Positions 31,335 through 41,794 are shown, counted from the stretch's first letter. The stretch is 64,000 nt of DNA from Prorocentrum cordatum (GCA_963575745.1 CAUYUJ010014179.1:318161-382160); one strand, 5' to 3'. The notes: generated by a model not told the origin, from the sequence alone. Numbers and translations are program-made.

Positions 31335-31460
31335 TTCGTCACCGTTGGCGCGCAAACTGCTCGCATAAGGTCGCGCACGCGCGCCCTCGGTTCCAGCGTG
31401 GGGTGCCGCGCTGGCGGCCCGCGTAAGCGGCGGCGCACGGTCGGTATGCCATCTCGCCCG
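31335..31460 (+). repeat. Dispersed repeat E6 (copy 3)
   Basis: GTTGGCGCGCAAACTGCTCG, GCGCTGGCGGCCCGCGTAAG and ATGCCATCTCGCC. Copy 2 is at 18205-18345. Confidence 0.6.
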
Positions 31461-31544
31461 TTTTTGATCTTTCGCCTTACTGAGATTTGGGCGTTGAGAG
31501 AAACTCAGATGAGGAAAAGGAACTCATACCCCATACCGCCACCT

Positions 31545-31680
31545 TTGCCTCTTTTTCTTCCCTTTGGGCTTCCTTGGAGGCCCTCGTCGCCACCGCTAGA
31601 TTCGCCTCGAGATCCTGGTCAGAATGCACCTTGGGAGCGGTAGCGTATCTGTGCCTTTCGGTCTCCCCACTGGTTCTGGC
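31545..31680 (+). repeat. Dispersed repeat E5 (copy 1)
   Basis: GGAGGCCCTCGTCGCCACCG, GATTCGCCTCGA and TGGTCAGAA(T/C)GCACC match 51780-51930. An E4 copy (31650-31905) and a T4 element follow. Confidence 0.65.
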
Positions 31681-32028
31681 GAGATGGGGGGGAGGCAGGT
31701 TCGAGCTGCTGGGTTCGAGAAGGCTTTTGGCCTTTCGGTGCCCAGGTCCTGGGACCGTGTCAGAAACGGATCTGGGGTGTAAACCTGCACCAGATGGACC
31801 CCAGGAAGGGTCGGGGGACCGATTTTGAGCGGATTTGGCTTCATCCCCCCTCCTGACCGACGCTTGGGGCCCCAACCAATTCAGAACCCCCTGGCGCCCT
31901 CCAAGAGGGAACGGCCACCCAGACAAGTCGACTGAGGAAATATGCCCTGGTTCATTCGACAGTGGCACTCGACTGTGCCAGTGCAGTCCCCAGCCGCTTT
32001 CGCTAATCGACGTGCGCCTCGCCGGATA

Positions 32029-32203
32029 CAGTCGGGGTGTTGAAGAAGAAACCCTTTTCGTTGGGGAGGGGCTCGGTGTTCCTTCGTTGTTTTACAGTTT
32101 GCCTCGGGTTGTCCTGAGGTCTTCCATGGGACGTCGAAGTTTAACTTGTGGGAAAACGGGCCTCGTTCCCTATTTAGGGTTCCTTAGGTCAACGCCCCGA
32201 CTG
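32029..32203. mobile_element. T4: TA-flanked miniature element, 175 bp
   Basis: Left CAGTCGGGGTGTTGAAG; right end reverse complement CAGTCGGGGCGTTGACC. TA lies on both sides (32027-32028 and 32204-32205). The interior has CGTTGGGGAGGGGCTCGGTG and TTGTCCTGAGGTCTTCCATG. CAGT termini and TA flanks point to a non-autonomous Tc1/mariner-like element. Confidence 0.8.
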
Positions 32204-32224
32204 TACAGTCGGTGGATTCTGAAC

Positions 32225-32375
32225 GTACAGTCGAGCACCTGATTCAGAAACTTCCTCCCGAACAGCTGGGCCAGCGTTTCTCACCCAACTTGCCAGGAAT
32301 CCGGCCTGGTTTCTTGAACACGTTCGCCCCTCCAGCGTGAATAAAAGAGCTTGCCCAGCTTTGTCTTACAGTCGA
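32225..32375 (+). repeat. Copy of the outer flank of the 73-bp-array repeat
   Basis: AGCTGGGCCAGCGTTTCT, CACGTTCGCCCCTCCAGCGT and TTTGTCTTA match 430-550. ACAGTCGAG stands on both sides (about 32227 and 32368), which may be a target duplication. Confidence 0.65.
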
Positions 32376-32539
32376 GATTGATTAGTAGGTCGACCCTGCC
32401 AAATCAAGGGTACCCTTGTGTCCTGAGCTTCGCGACCCATGCCTTCTTACATTCCTATGACAATGTGGCCCTCGGAAGGGTCTTGTGTCCTCTCACGTGT
32501 CCTCTCCAATCGACCCCGACTGTAAGAAACTGCCAGGAA

Positions 32540-33330
32540 GCTGGCCCAGATTTCTTGAATGATCAGTTTCTTGATCCTATTTTGGGCTGTACATTATCTA
32601 CCCCGCTGGGGCCCCCTCGGCATGCAGTGCCGTGCGCGCGTGGAGTGCCCCTGGCAGGCCCTATAGCGCCTTCCTCTATAGACGGCGTTTTGCTACAGCG
32701 TGTTCTGTTAATCTTCGAGAGACTCGGGCGCTGCAATTGTTCATGGCGCCCAGCACATATCAGCCAAAAAAATAGATGACCGAGGCAGATCGGGGACCCC
32801 AAAAATGCCCACACGGTGACCGAATCCATAGCGTGACCGACATGCAGACTGAATCGAAAATCGCCGTGTCTCCGAGCCAGGAAGATCGGTCACATTCTGG
32901 CGCGTTCATGAAATGAGGGCGCCGGCTTCGGTCTCACTCGAGCTGAGTTTGGGTCACGGTTTCGGTCACCACACCTCCCTGATGGAGACGAGGCTGCGTG
33001 ACAATTTGTTTCACAGCAGGCCGTTTCGCAGGGCTTCGGGCTTCGGGCCAAGTCCGATCTGGCTCGAACAAGCAAGGCTCTGGGGTTCTGGCCGTGAACT
33101 TTCGCGACGTTGCATTTCTGCTTTCAACGTCGGACCTGGGGATCGGTGCGATCGCCTGAGATCCGACTTCGGAAAAAGGTTGCAACATCGTCAGGAACCA
33201 CGACCGGAGCCTCGGACCCCGTGTTCCTGCGCATCTTTTCCGGGTCTGATCGATCTGCGAGGGCCCCAGGGCCCGACACCAGGCGGAGGCGCCCGCGGTT
33301 ACAACACTGCGACGCCCGGATCTCGGGGTC
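32540..33330. other. Gene-poor stretch
   Basis: Mostly unassigned. 33150-33330 carries the GAGATCCGACTTCGGAAAAA and CCGGGTCTGATCGATCTGCG sequence related to 18798-18930 and 43690-43805. Frames here are short and not protein-like. Confidence 0.4.
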
Positions 33331-33334
33331 GAGG

Positions 33335-33490
33335 TGCGTACTCGAGTACGCATCTCGAGTACGCATCTCGACCCTCAGTGCATACTCGAGTACGCATCTC
33401 GAGTACGCGAAGACCTGCACTGACATGCGTACTCGAGATACGTACTCGAGTACGCATCTCGAGTACGCATCTCGAGTACGCATCTCAGTG
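33335..33490. repeat. CTCGAGTACGCAT palindromic tandem repeat
   Basis: About nine units of a 13-base motif. Adjacent units form perfect palindromes such as GCGTACTCGAGTACGC. Confidence 0.85.
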
Positions 33491-33533
33491 CAGGTCTTCG
33501 CCCCCGTGATCACGGGGGCGAAGACCGGCACTG
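33486..33533. repeat. 48-bp near-perfect palindrome
   Basis: The core 33493-33526 is a perfect 34-base palindrome centred at TGA|TCA, with arms GGTCTTCGCCCCCGTGA. It extends one mismatch further to CAGTGC/GCACTG on the outside. Confidence 0.95.
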
Positions 33534-33868
33534 GAACGGGCCGGGGAGCCGAGGTGGCCCAGCACTGTTTCCGGCCAGCAGTTGTAGGAGAAAGGGCCCC
33601 GTTGCGACGGCTGGACGCGGCTCGAAAGTCTTGTCAGCTTCGACCCCGGGAGGCGTCGGCGCTCTGCCTGGACGGCGTTTGGGCGATCTCGTGGGCCGCG
33701 AGAGCAACACGAGAACGGAAAACACTGGGTAGATCGAGCCCTGGGGGGCGTATGGGGGGTGAGTTGGAGCGGATCTGCCCTCGCCCCCCCCCCCCTTCTC
33801 AACACGTTTTCGCGGGGGCCCATCCAGCGGAGACCGCCTGGCCGCTTCCGAGACAGCAGTACTATGGT

Positions 33869-34021
33869 TAAGTCGGGCCTGTCCCTCTACAGGGGGGATA
33901 TTCAAAAATAGTCAAAACATGTTTTTGGGACTATTTTGTACTATTTTTGCATTTGGGGTGCATTTTTTGGGTATTCTTGATTTCGTCGAACATCCCCTGT
34001 AGGGGGACACGCCCGACTTAA
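33869..34021. mobile_element. T1 element, cleanest ends, 9-bp target duplication
   Basis: Left TAAGTCGGGCCTGTCCCTCT, right GGGGACACGCCCGACTTAA. Flanked by exact TACTATGGT at 33860-33868 and 34022-34030. Confidence 0.9.
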
Positions 34022-34328
34022 TACTATGGTCGGTTTGGGGCAGGACTCGCGGTCGGTGTCGCCGTGGTTAGGTTGCGTTGCCCACTCGAGACCATGTCGC
34101 CTGCCCCTCAGCGGCCGCTGCCTGCCGGCCACGCGCAGAGGGGGGAAGGTGTCTTAGAAGTACCCCTGTTTCTTCGAAGGCGCGGGCCTTGTCTGCAGAT
34201 GTACGGCCCGCGCCTCCTGAGAAGCAGCCGCCTTCGAAGAAGCCTCCCCCCTCCCCCTACCCCCCGCAGCGCGCGCCGCCATGTCTGTGTTGGACAGCAC
34301 TGGCTGCTCGTACCCCTTTCTTCCCTAG

Positions 34329-34410
34329 ACGGCGCCTCTGGCGCCGCCCCTGGCGCGCTCCGCGCGCGAGGGAGGGGGGCCCAGCGCAGATCCAAGAAAT
34401 CCGCGCGCAG
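34329..34410 (+). mobile_element. T3 foldback element, partial
   Basis: GGCGCCTCTGGCGCCGCCCC, GCGCGCGAGGGAGGGGGGCC and AGATCCAAGAAATCCGCGCG are present. The outer left arm is missing. Confidence 0.55.
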
Positions 34411-34488
34411 ATGCAAGCTTATGCTTATGCAACGGCTTCTTCTTCTACAACAGCGGCCGCCGCTGTCCGTGTTGGACAGCACTAGCTT

Positions 34489-34637
34489 TAAGTCGGGCGT
34501 GTCCCTCTACAGGAGGAATATTCAAAAATAGTCAAAAATAGTCGAAGGAAGATGTTTGAGTATTTTGGATTGTTTCATTTTCTGACTATGCTTTATTTTT
34601 CATCCAAAATCGACCTGTAGGGGGACGTGCCCGACTT
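34489..34637. mobile_element. T1 element
   Basis: Left TAAGTCGGGCGTGTCCCTCT, AGGAGGAATATTCAAAAATA, right GGGGACGTGCCCGACTT. Possible diverged target duplication CACTAGCT/TACTGGCT (34480 and 34640). The right flank, CTGGCTGCTCGTACC, is itself present upstream at 34299-34313. Confidence 0.8.
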
Positions 34638-35114
34638 GGTACTGGCTGCTCGTACCTCAGGCGATCGCAAACATGGATTAAGGGGGGGTGGATTAGCGAC
34701 GGGCCCCGTTTCCATAGGAAGTCGCTGACTGCCGCGGCCGAACGAGGCGCCACCGGCCGCATTTTGGGGAGGGCACCTCTCCCGAGCCATGGAATTGGTG
34801 GCCGCGCGCAAAATCCATGGATCGCTAATCCATGTGTGCGCGCCTCCGACAGAGAGCCCCTAGCCCCAGTAACACGATCTAGACGTGGCTTCGCTTAGGT
34901 GCCCGTCTTCGCACCAGGGCCAATACATCCAGGCGTTGGGCCTGCTACCTCTGCAGAAAAGGCCCCCCGTCCCTAATGTGTTGGGCCCTTCTAACTTGGG
35001 TTATCTCCCAAAATCGGCCTGGCTGCAGGTACCGCCGACTCCAGCCCCACGTTTCCCCCCTTTGCCGCTCCCCCTCCTAACTTCCCCCCTCGACAGATCG
35101 ATGAGGGAGCGGGG

Positions 35115-35460
35115 ATGATGAAGGGAAGGAGGGGGAGGAGGAGGAGGAGGAGGAGGAGGAGGAGGAGGAGGAGGAGGAGGAGAAGGCAGTGAGGAGGAGG
35201 AGGAGGAGGAGGAGGAGAGGAGGAGGAGGAGGAGGAGGAGGAGGAGGGAGGAGGAGGAGGAGGCAGTGAGGAGGAGGAGGCGGAGGAGGAGGAGGAGGAC
35301 GAGGAGGAGGAGGAGGAGGAGGCAGAGGAAGAGGCAGTGAGGAGGCAGTGAGGAGGAGGAGGAGGAGGAGGAGGAGGAGGAGGAGGAGGAGGAGAAGGAG
35401 AAGGAGAAGGAGAAGGCAGTGAGGAGGCGGAGGAGGAGGGGGAGGAGGAGTACCTCTTCC
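35115..35460 (+). repeat. GAG microsatellite with GCAGTGAGGAG interruptions
   Basis: About 345 bases of GGAGGA with recurring GGCAGTGAGGAGG. The 222-codon minus frame over it is a repeat reading. Confidence 0.9.
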
Positions 35461-35794
35461 TTCCTTGTGCCCGTCTTGGGCCTGCTATGGCAGGAGGCGG
35501 CGGCCCGCGCCGTGGCGGCGGGCCCTGGCAGGGCGACGGCCCGCTCGGAGCAGAATCGGCCCGGGCGGCCGCCCTGCGAGCCCATGGGGGGGGAGTGAGA
35601 AGACAGTCGGGCCAGACGAAAGTCAGAGCGTGAATTACCTACCCCGCTTTCGCTTCCAGGCAAAACCAAGTCATACCACGCGCCTCCTCGTCAAGCGGCC
35701 TGACCAGTACAGGCCGTCGTTTGGCATCGCTTGGTATCTCTTGGAAGCGAGGATGGTCAAAAGCGAGGCAGGTCTGTTTGCACCCCAGAAAGGG

Positions 35795-35935
35795 GGGATA
35801 GGGAAAGGGGGGGCGGCACGAAGTCTGCTGCACGCAGCTGGTTTCAGCCCCACCGAGGAGCCCAGTCCTCGATACAGCGCCGCCTCCGGCGCCGGGAGGC
35901 GCCGGGGAGATCAGGTCGGGTCCCTTGCCTCAAGT
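35795..35935 (+). repeat. Dispersed repeat D3 (copy 4)
   Basis: CTGCACGCAGCTGGTTTCAG, CCTCGATACAGCGCCGCC and GGCGCCGGGAGGCGCCGGGG. It is cut by the T1 end at about 35934. Confidence 0.7.
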
Positions 35936-36000
35936 CGGGCCTGTCCCTCTACAGGAGGGAGATTCCAAAATTGTTAAAATTATCCCGGCAAAGCAACCTA
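35934..36000. mobile_element. T1 left-end fragment
   Basis: AAGTCGGGCCTGTCCCTCTA then AGGAGGGAGATTCCAAAATT. The right end is not found. Confidence 0.7.
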
Positions 36001-36079
36001 ACAGCGATGTGTAGGAGCATATCTGGAAGCATTCCCCGTAAGATTCAGATGAGAATCCAGTTGTAGAATTCTGCTGTTC

Positions 36080-36985
36080 TCGCAGTCGCAGTCGCAGTCG
36101 CGATGACAGTCGCAGTGGCAGCGGCAGTCGCAGTCACAGCCTCAGCCTCAGCCTGCCTCAGCCTCAGCCTGCCTCAGCCTCAGCCTCAGCCTGCCTCAGC
36201 CTCAGCCTCAGCCTCAGCCTGCTTCAGCCTCAGCCTCAGCCTGCCTTCAGCCTCGGCCTCAGCCTCAGCCTGCCTCAGCCTCACCCTGCCTCAGCCTCAG
36301 CCTCAGCCTGCCTCAGCATCAGCCTGCCTCAGCCTCAGCCTCAGCCTGCCTCAGCCTCAGCCTCAGCCTGCCTTCAGCCTCAGCCTCAGTCTGCCTTCAG
36401 CCTCGGCCTTCAGCCTCAGGCCTCAGCCTCAGCCTGCAGCCTCAGCCTGCAGCCTCAGCCTGCAGCCTCAGCCTCAGCCTGCCTCAGCCTCAGCCTGCCT
36501 CAGCCTCAGCCTCAGCCTCAGCCTCAGCCTCAGCCTGCTCAGCCTCAGCCTGCAGCCTCAGCCTCAGCCTGCAGCCTCAGCCTGCTTCAGCCTCAGCCTC
36601 AGTCTGCCTTCAGCCTCGGCCTCAGCCTCAGCCTGCCTCAGCCTCAGCCTGCATCAGCCTCAGCCTCAGCCTCAGCCTGCCTCAGCATCAGCCTGCCTCA
36701 GCCTCAGCCTCAGCCTGCCTCAGCCTCAGCCTCAGCCTGCTTCAGCCTCAGCCTCAGTCTGCCTTCAGCCTCGGCCTCAGCCTCAGCATGCCTCGGCCTG
36801 CATCAGCCTGAGCCTCAGCCTCAACCTGCCTGAGCATCAGTCTGCTTCAGCCTCAGCCTCAGCCTCAGCCTCAGCCTGCTTCAGCCTCAGCCTCAGTCTG
36901 CCTTCAGCCTCGGCCTCAGCCTCGGCCTCAGCCTCAGCCTGCCTCAGTCTCGGGTTGCCTCAGCCTTAGCCTCAGCCTGCCTCAG
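36080..36985 (+). repeat. CAGCCT hexamer array, about 0.9 kb
   Basis: CAGCCTCAGCCTGCCTCAGC with CTGCC, CTTCA and CGGCCT interruptions that recur in blocks of about 60-140 bases, indicating higher-order duplication. It reads as Ala/Ser/Leu peptides. The 288-codon frame has no other content. Confidence 0.95.
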
Positions 36986-36989
36986 CATT

Positions 36990-37420
36990 CAAAATGTGGC
37001 CCGGGAATGGAGTTGTGGGAACTCGAAGAACACGAAGTGGCCTGCAGTTGGCTCCGGGCATTCAGGAGCATGCCCAGGAATGAAGTTCTGGGAACTCGAA
37101 GACCACGAAGTGGCTTACAGTTCGCTCCGGGTATTCAAAATCATGCCCAGGAATGAAGTTCTGGGAACTCGTAGAGCACGAAGTGGCCTACAGTTGGCTC
37201 CGGGCATTCAAAATCATGCCCAGGAATGAAGTTCTGGGAACTCGAAGAGCACGAAGTGGCCTACAGTTGGCTCCGAGCATCCGAAATGTGGCCCGGGAAT
37301 GGAGTTCTGGGAAGTCGTAGAGCACGAAGTGGCCTACAGTTGGCTTCGGGCATTCAAAATGTGGCGCGGGAATGGAGTTCTGGGAGGTCGAAGAGCACGA
37401 AGTATGTGACTGTTTGCTTA
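36990..37420 (+). repeat. Second, unrelated 73-bp tandem array, about six monomers
   Basis: The unit contains CATTCAAAATGTGGC(C/G)CGGG, GAATGGAGTTCTGGGAACTC, GAAGAGCACGAAGTGGC and CTACAGTTGGCTCCGG. GAATG(G/A)AGTT recurs at 37005, 37078, 37151, 37224, 37297 and 37370, exactly 73 apart. Confidence 0.9.
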
Positions 37421-37544
37421 AAACGAGCCCGGCCCTGAGCCCGGCCCTCGCTGTCCGGATGCCGCCCAGACCTCCCTTCTGAGTCATCAGATGCTCTCTT
37501 TTGACACCACTAGAAACCTATCAGTCTTCGCTGTTAGGTAAAAG

Positions 37545-37661
37545 CGCACCAAATAGTCTGGGGACGATTTTGTCTACTATTTCGGAAGACTTGTGAAATA
37601 TGTTCTGGCTATTGTTTATTTTTCGCCCAAAATCCGTCTGTAGCGGGACACGCCCGACCTA
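37545..37661. mobile_element. T1 right-half fragment
   Basis: AATAGTCTGGGGACGATTTT and GCCCAAAATCCGTCTGTAGC lead to GGGACACGCCCGACCTA. The right-hand host sequence (GCGGGCGACTGCAAGCTGCA) is the same as that beside the T1 copy ending at 39818. Confidence 0.7.
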
Positions 37662-37734
37662 GCCCTTCCCCCGCGGGCGACTGCAAGCTGCACCATCGCA
37701 CCCTGAGGTCCATCCCCAGACCCCCTCGCGCTGC

Positions 37735-37893
37735 TGGAAAAATCACGACGGGAGGTTTTTCGGTACATCTTCGGCCTCGGTGGGCCTTCGCCGGGCCTCG
37801 GGACCCTCAGGGAACGACTCAGGATGCAAAACCTGTCCCAAGGAAGGGGTCCAGACCTCTGGGGGTCGACGTTGCGAAAAAAGCACAACGTCA
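37735..37893 (+). repeat. Dispersed repeat D1
   Basis: GGAAAAATCACGACGGGAGG, CGCCGGGCCTCGGGACC and GGGGTCGACGTTGCG. Confidence 0.8.
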
Positions 37894-37894
37894 G

Positions 37895-38012
37895 GAGGTG
37901 GGCCTTCCCGAAGACACAGGTCGCCCATCAGAGGGCCCGATGCATTCTGAGAAGCCCCGCCGCCCTCTGAGAAGGCCTTCTCCGTTTCACGGTCCCCCCC
38001 CTCGCTCGCATC
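37895..38012 (-). repeat. Dispersed repeat D2 (inverted copy)
   Basis: GGCCTTCCCGAAGACACAGG, TGCATTCTGAGAAGCCCCGC and CGCCCTCTGAGAAGGCCTTC. Confidence 0.7.
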
Positions 38013-38091
38013 GTATTTAAGGACCACATCCCAGAAATAAGTTCGAGCACCTGGAAAAATGTCGAAAGGGTGTTGAAAGAGTGTGGAAACA

Positions 38092-38405
38092 GTGTCGGGC
38101 GAGGGTCCCCCATGGCCCGACACGTGAAAACCCTCGAGTTTCGGTATTTTTTCTGGTGCTCGAAATTCTCTCTGGTGATCAAGGCTAAAGTAGGTTGGGA
38201 CATCCCGAAGCTGGTTTTTGAAGCAGAGCCCAGGTCTCCAGCGTCCGTTCGGGACGTTCCGGGCATCCCCGGAACGCCTTCGGCGAGGCGCAGTTGCTGG
38301 CAAGCATCCCGAGGCTAGAAAAGCGCCACGAACCGACGAGAGCGCCCAACGGCCTCGAACCTCGAAGTTTGACCCCCAGAACTTCCCCCCCTCGCTCGCC
38401 GCCCG
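38092..38405 (-). repeat. E3 plus E2 repeats, inverted
   Basis: 38092-38208 matches E3 at 31106-31205. 38215-38405 matches E2 at 3640-3830. With D2 at 37895 the order E2-(E3)-D2 is conserved relative to 3640-4030, where E3 is absent, so E3 may be an insertion. Confidence 0.65.
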
Positions 38406-38414
38406 CCGAACCGT

Positions 38415-38580
38415 CCCAGACATGCGACGTCCCGATTTTTCAGGACGGGGCCCCTGGAAGGCCCGACCCTCTGCTCGGGACCGGTTTCCACCCTGCGTCG
38501 CTTTCTGACGGTCCCGGGGCCTGGCGAGGGCCCCCCGAGGCCGAGATGGGCCGAAAACCTGCCGTCCGGATTTTCTGACG
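38415..38580 (-). repeat. Dispersed repeat D1
   Basis: Inverted: CCAGACATGCGACGTC, TCGGGACCGGTTTCCACCCT and CGGTCCCGGGGCCTGGCGAG. Confidence 0.75.
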
Positions 38581-38589
38581 GCGCGATCA

Positions 38590-38745
38590 CGTCTGACGTC
38601 GGGATTTGTTCAGTGCGCGGTCCCCCGGAAATCCCGAGCCGTTCCCCGGGACCGGTTCACCTTGCGTCGTTTTTTGACGGTCACGGGGCCCGGCGAGGGC
38701 CTCCAGAGGTCGAAACCGGCGAAAAAACCTCCGCCTTTGACGTTG
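38590..38745 (-). repeat. Dispersed repeat D1, adjacent second copy
   Basis: Inverted: CTGACGTCGGGATTTGTTCA, CCCCGGGACCGGTTCACC and CACGGGGCCCGGCGAGGGCC. Same orientation as its neighbour, so the pair is a head-to-tail repeat. Confidence 0.75.
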
Positions 38746-39148
38746 GATCTCTAGGAATCTGCACTCCGCTTCTAGTGCGGGCAATATTTATATCCATATC
38801 CAGGGCGTCTTGGACTGTCGTGGAAGGGGGGCGCCGCAAGACCGAGGCGCACTGGATAGGGATACAGTCCGAGCCTCCCGTAGGGGCCTGATCTTTCTCC
38901 CTGTCCAGTGCTCCTCGGCTCTCTGGGGACGGGAGTCCGAAACCCCGAGCTGCAGTGGACTTGGACACGAGCACTGCCCGCTCCCAGGTCCTGCTGACCG
39001 GGCCCGAGGCCCCGCCCCGCCCCGAGGGCAGCAGCTAGGGGCGCGCCTCCTGCGGGGCTGGCCTGCCGCCGCGGGGCCGCGGGCGGCCCGCCCCACCTCC
39101 GGACCGCAGGGGGGCCGCGCCGCGTGGCCCCGTCGCCCGGCCCTCGCC

Positions 39149-39408
39149 TCGAGTCGGGCCCGTCCCTCTGCAGGGGGAAGATCAACAACTAGTTTAAACA
39201 TAGTCTGGGGACTATTTTTTTAGTATTCTGTTGGCAATTTGGGAGCATTTGGGGGATATCAAACAATAGTTTGAAACAAACATGTTTTAATTCGAAGAAT
39301 GATCCTAGAATAGTAAAAACAGAGGGAGCTATCATTCATTTTGGAGCATGTTTTTAGTATGTGCCATTTTTCGTCGAAAATCCCCCTGTAGGGGGACACG
39401 CCCGACTT
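39149..39408. mobile_element. T1 element, enlarged to 260 bp, with a roughly 45-bp flanking duplication
   Basis: Left GAGTCGGGCCCGTCCCTCTG, right GGGGACACGCCCGACTT, with an extra AT-rich interior. Flanks 39102-39148 and 39409-39458 are near-copies: GACCGC(A/GGG)GGGGGGCCG, then GGCCCCGTCGCCCGGC. Confidence 0.8.
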
Positions 39409-39500
39409 GACCGCGGGAGGGGGGCCGCGCCGCCCGGCCCCGTCGCCCGGCTCTTGCCCCGCGGGCGGCTGCAAGAAGCGCAATCGCACCCCAAGAGTTC

Positions 39501-39818
39501 AGTCGGGCGTGTCCCTCTAGAGGAGGAGGAGGCGGAGGAGGAGGAGGAGGAGCAGGAGGAGGCCCCTCCCCGAAAACCCGCTTTGGAGCCATCCGGGGTG
39601 CAAGCGGCACCTCCAGCCCGTCGCGCTCGCTGCCTCGCACAGGCAGACGGGCAGATTTCAGTCGGGCGTGTCCATCTACAGGAGGAGTGGTCCAAGATAG
39701 TAGGAACAGAAAAGTCTGGGGCTGAAGTTTTGACTATTTGTGGTCACTGTGGCGTGTTTTTCGAGTATGTTTTATTTGTCGTCCAAAATCCGCCTGTAGG
39801 GGGACAGGCCAGACCTAA
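39501..39818. mobile_element. T1 composite: left-end fragment, GAG tract and a full T1
   Basis: A T1 left end (39501-39530) runs into a GAG tract (39530-39565). A full T1 follows at 39658-39818 (CAGTCGGGCGTGTCCATCTA to GACAGGCCAGACCTAA). The whole block lies between two near-copies of a roughly 48-bp host sequence (39452-39500 and 39819-39868, GCGGGCG(G/A)CTGCAAG in each). Confidence 0.7.
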
Positions 39819-39868
39819 CCCTTGCGCCGCGGGCGACTGCAAGCTGCACAATCGCACCCTGAGATCCA

Positions 39869-40340
39869 TCCCCAGGCATGATCGCGCTGTGAAAATTACT
39901 CACTGCGTGGAGCTCCCCATATGTGCATCTCATGTTTTATGTCATGCCGCGGCGAGCGTCTGTTCATGAGCGGTCGACTACAATAGCGCGTCCACGTGGG
40001 CGACAGGGCCGACGAAGACGAGCGACCCCTAATGCGAGTGATTGCGTATGAGTCAGAGTGAGCTTTGAGTATGGTTGAATGCGAGCCTCTTCCTCTTCAT
40101 CCCCCCTCCTCAGCTGCCATGCCTTCCCCTTTTCAGCCCGTGGTAGCTTTGGAGCTTCCCACATGTGCATATGTTGTAGGATAGTTGGCAGTGGGATATG
40201 TAAGACGAGCGTTTAGCCACACAAGGCCATAAGTGCATGTCATGTTGGAGGATAGTACCATGGTGAGCATTTCCAACGATCCCCGCACACAACCACCGCC
40301 CCCCGTCGCAGTCACCCCCATATGAATACATATATATATA
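39869..40340. other. Unassigned stretch with TA run
   Basis: Lower GC, a TATATATATATATATATA run at 40331-40350, and no recognisable gene. Confidence 0.4.
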
Positions 40341-40404
40341 TATATATATGTCCTGGACTTCGGAACAAACGTTTTGCTCGCGTCAAGGACCTTCGAGCAA
40401 AGCG

Positions 40405-40590
40405 CCCTCCTCCTCCTCCTCCTCCTCCTCCTCCTCCTGTTCCTCCGCCCCCTCCCTTCTCCTGCTCCTGCTCCTCCTCATCCTCCTGCTCCCCCTCCCC
40501 CTCCGCACCCCCATGCCCTTCCTCACGATCCCCCGCCTCCTCCTCCTCCTCCTGTTCCTCCTCCTCATCCTCGTTCCTGTCATTTCCCTC
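40405..40590 (+). repeat. CTC microsatellite
   Basis: CTCCTCCTC with CTGCTC and CCCCTCC interruptions. Confidence 0.85.
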
Positions 40591-40604
40591 CCTGTTGAGC
40601 CCAG

Positions 40605-41790
40605 AAACAAGCGAACCGCCTGAGACATCCCCACAATATGGCCGCGAACGTGCCCGTGCAACCACCCCTGGCGGCTCCCCATAGGGGTGCTGCAACCAGC
40701 GCCCCGCTTGAGACATCGTCACAATCTGCTCTCCAAGCGAAGGATGTTGAGCCCAGAAACAAGCAAACCGCCTGAGACATCCCCACAAAATGGCCGCGAA
40801 CGAGCCCGTGCAACCACCCCTGGCGGCTCCCCTTAGGGGTGCTGAAACCAGCGCCCCGCCTGAGACATCCTCACAATCTGCTCTCCAAGCGAAGGATGTT
40901 GAGCCCAGAAACAAGCAAACCGCCTGAGACATCCCCACAAAATGGCCGCGAACGAGCCCGTGCAACCACCCCTGGCGGCTCCCCTTAGGGGTGCTGAAAC
41001 CAGCGCCCCGCCTGAGACATCGTCACAATCTGCTCTCCAAGCGAAGGATGTTGGGCCCAGAAACAAGCAAACCGCCTGAGACATCCCCACAAAATGGCCG
41101 CGAACGAGCCCGTGCAACCACCCCTGGCGGCTCCCCTTAGGGGTGCTGAAACCAGCGCCCCGCCTGAGACATCCTCACAATCTGCTCTCCAAGCGAAGGA
41201 TGTTGGGCCCAGAAACAGGCAAACCGCCTGAGACATCCCCACAAAATGGCCGCGAACGAGCCCGTGCAAACACCCTTGGCGGCTCCCCTTAAGGGTGCTG
41301 AAACCAGCGCCCAGCCTGAGACATCCTCACAATCTGCTCTCCAAGCGAAGGATGTTGAGCCCAGAAACAAGCAAACCGCCTGAGACATCCCCACAAAATG
41401 GCCGCGAACGAGCCCGTGCAACCACCCCTGGCGGCGCCATTTAGGGGTGCTGAAACCAGCGCCCCGCCTGAGACATCTTCACAATCTGTTCTCCAAGCGA
41501 AGGATGTTGGGCCCAGAAAGAAGCAAACCGCTTGAGCCATCCCCACACAATGGCCGCGAACGAGCCCGTGCAAACACCCCTGGCGGCTCCCCTTAGGGGT
41601 GCTGAAACCAGCGCCCAGCCTGAGACATCCTCACAATCTGCTCTCCAAGCGAAGGATGTTGAGCCCAGAAAAAACAAACCGCCTGAGACATCCCCACAAA
41701 ATGGCCGCGAACGAGCCCGTGCAAACACCCCTGGCGGCCCCCCTTAGGGGTGCTGAAACCAGCGCCCCGCTTGAGACATCCTCCAAATCT
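40605..41790 (-). repeat. 152-bp tandem array, about 7.7 monomers
   Basis: The unit contains GCCTGAGACATCCCCACAAA, ATGGCCGCGAACGAGCCCGT, GGCGGCTCCCCTTAGGGGTG and a second GCCTGAGACATCCTCACAA. Identical 94-codon minus frames start every 152 bases. 152 is not a multiple of three, so they cannot form one protein. Confidence 0.9.
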
Positions 41791-41794
41791 GATG

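Noticed and set aside
36103-36969. 288-codon Ala/Ser/Leu frame
   Set aside because: Direct translation of the CAGCCT hexamer array.
40833-41573. Series of near-identical 94-codon minus-strand frames
   Set aside because: They recur every 152 bases, which is not a multiple of three, so they are shadows of one repeat and overlap each other.
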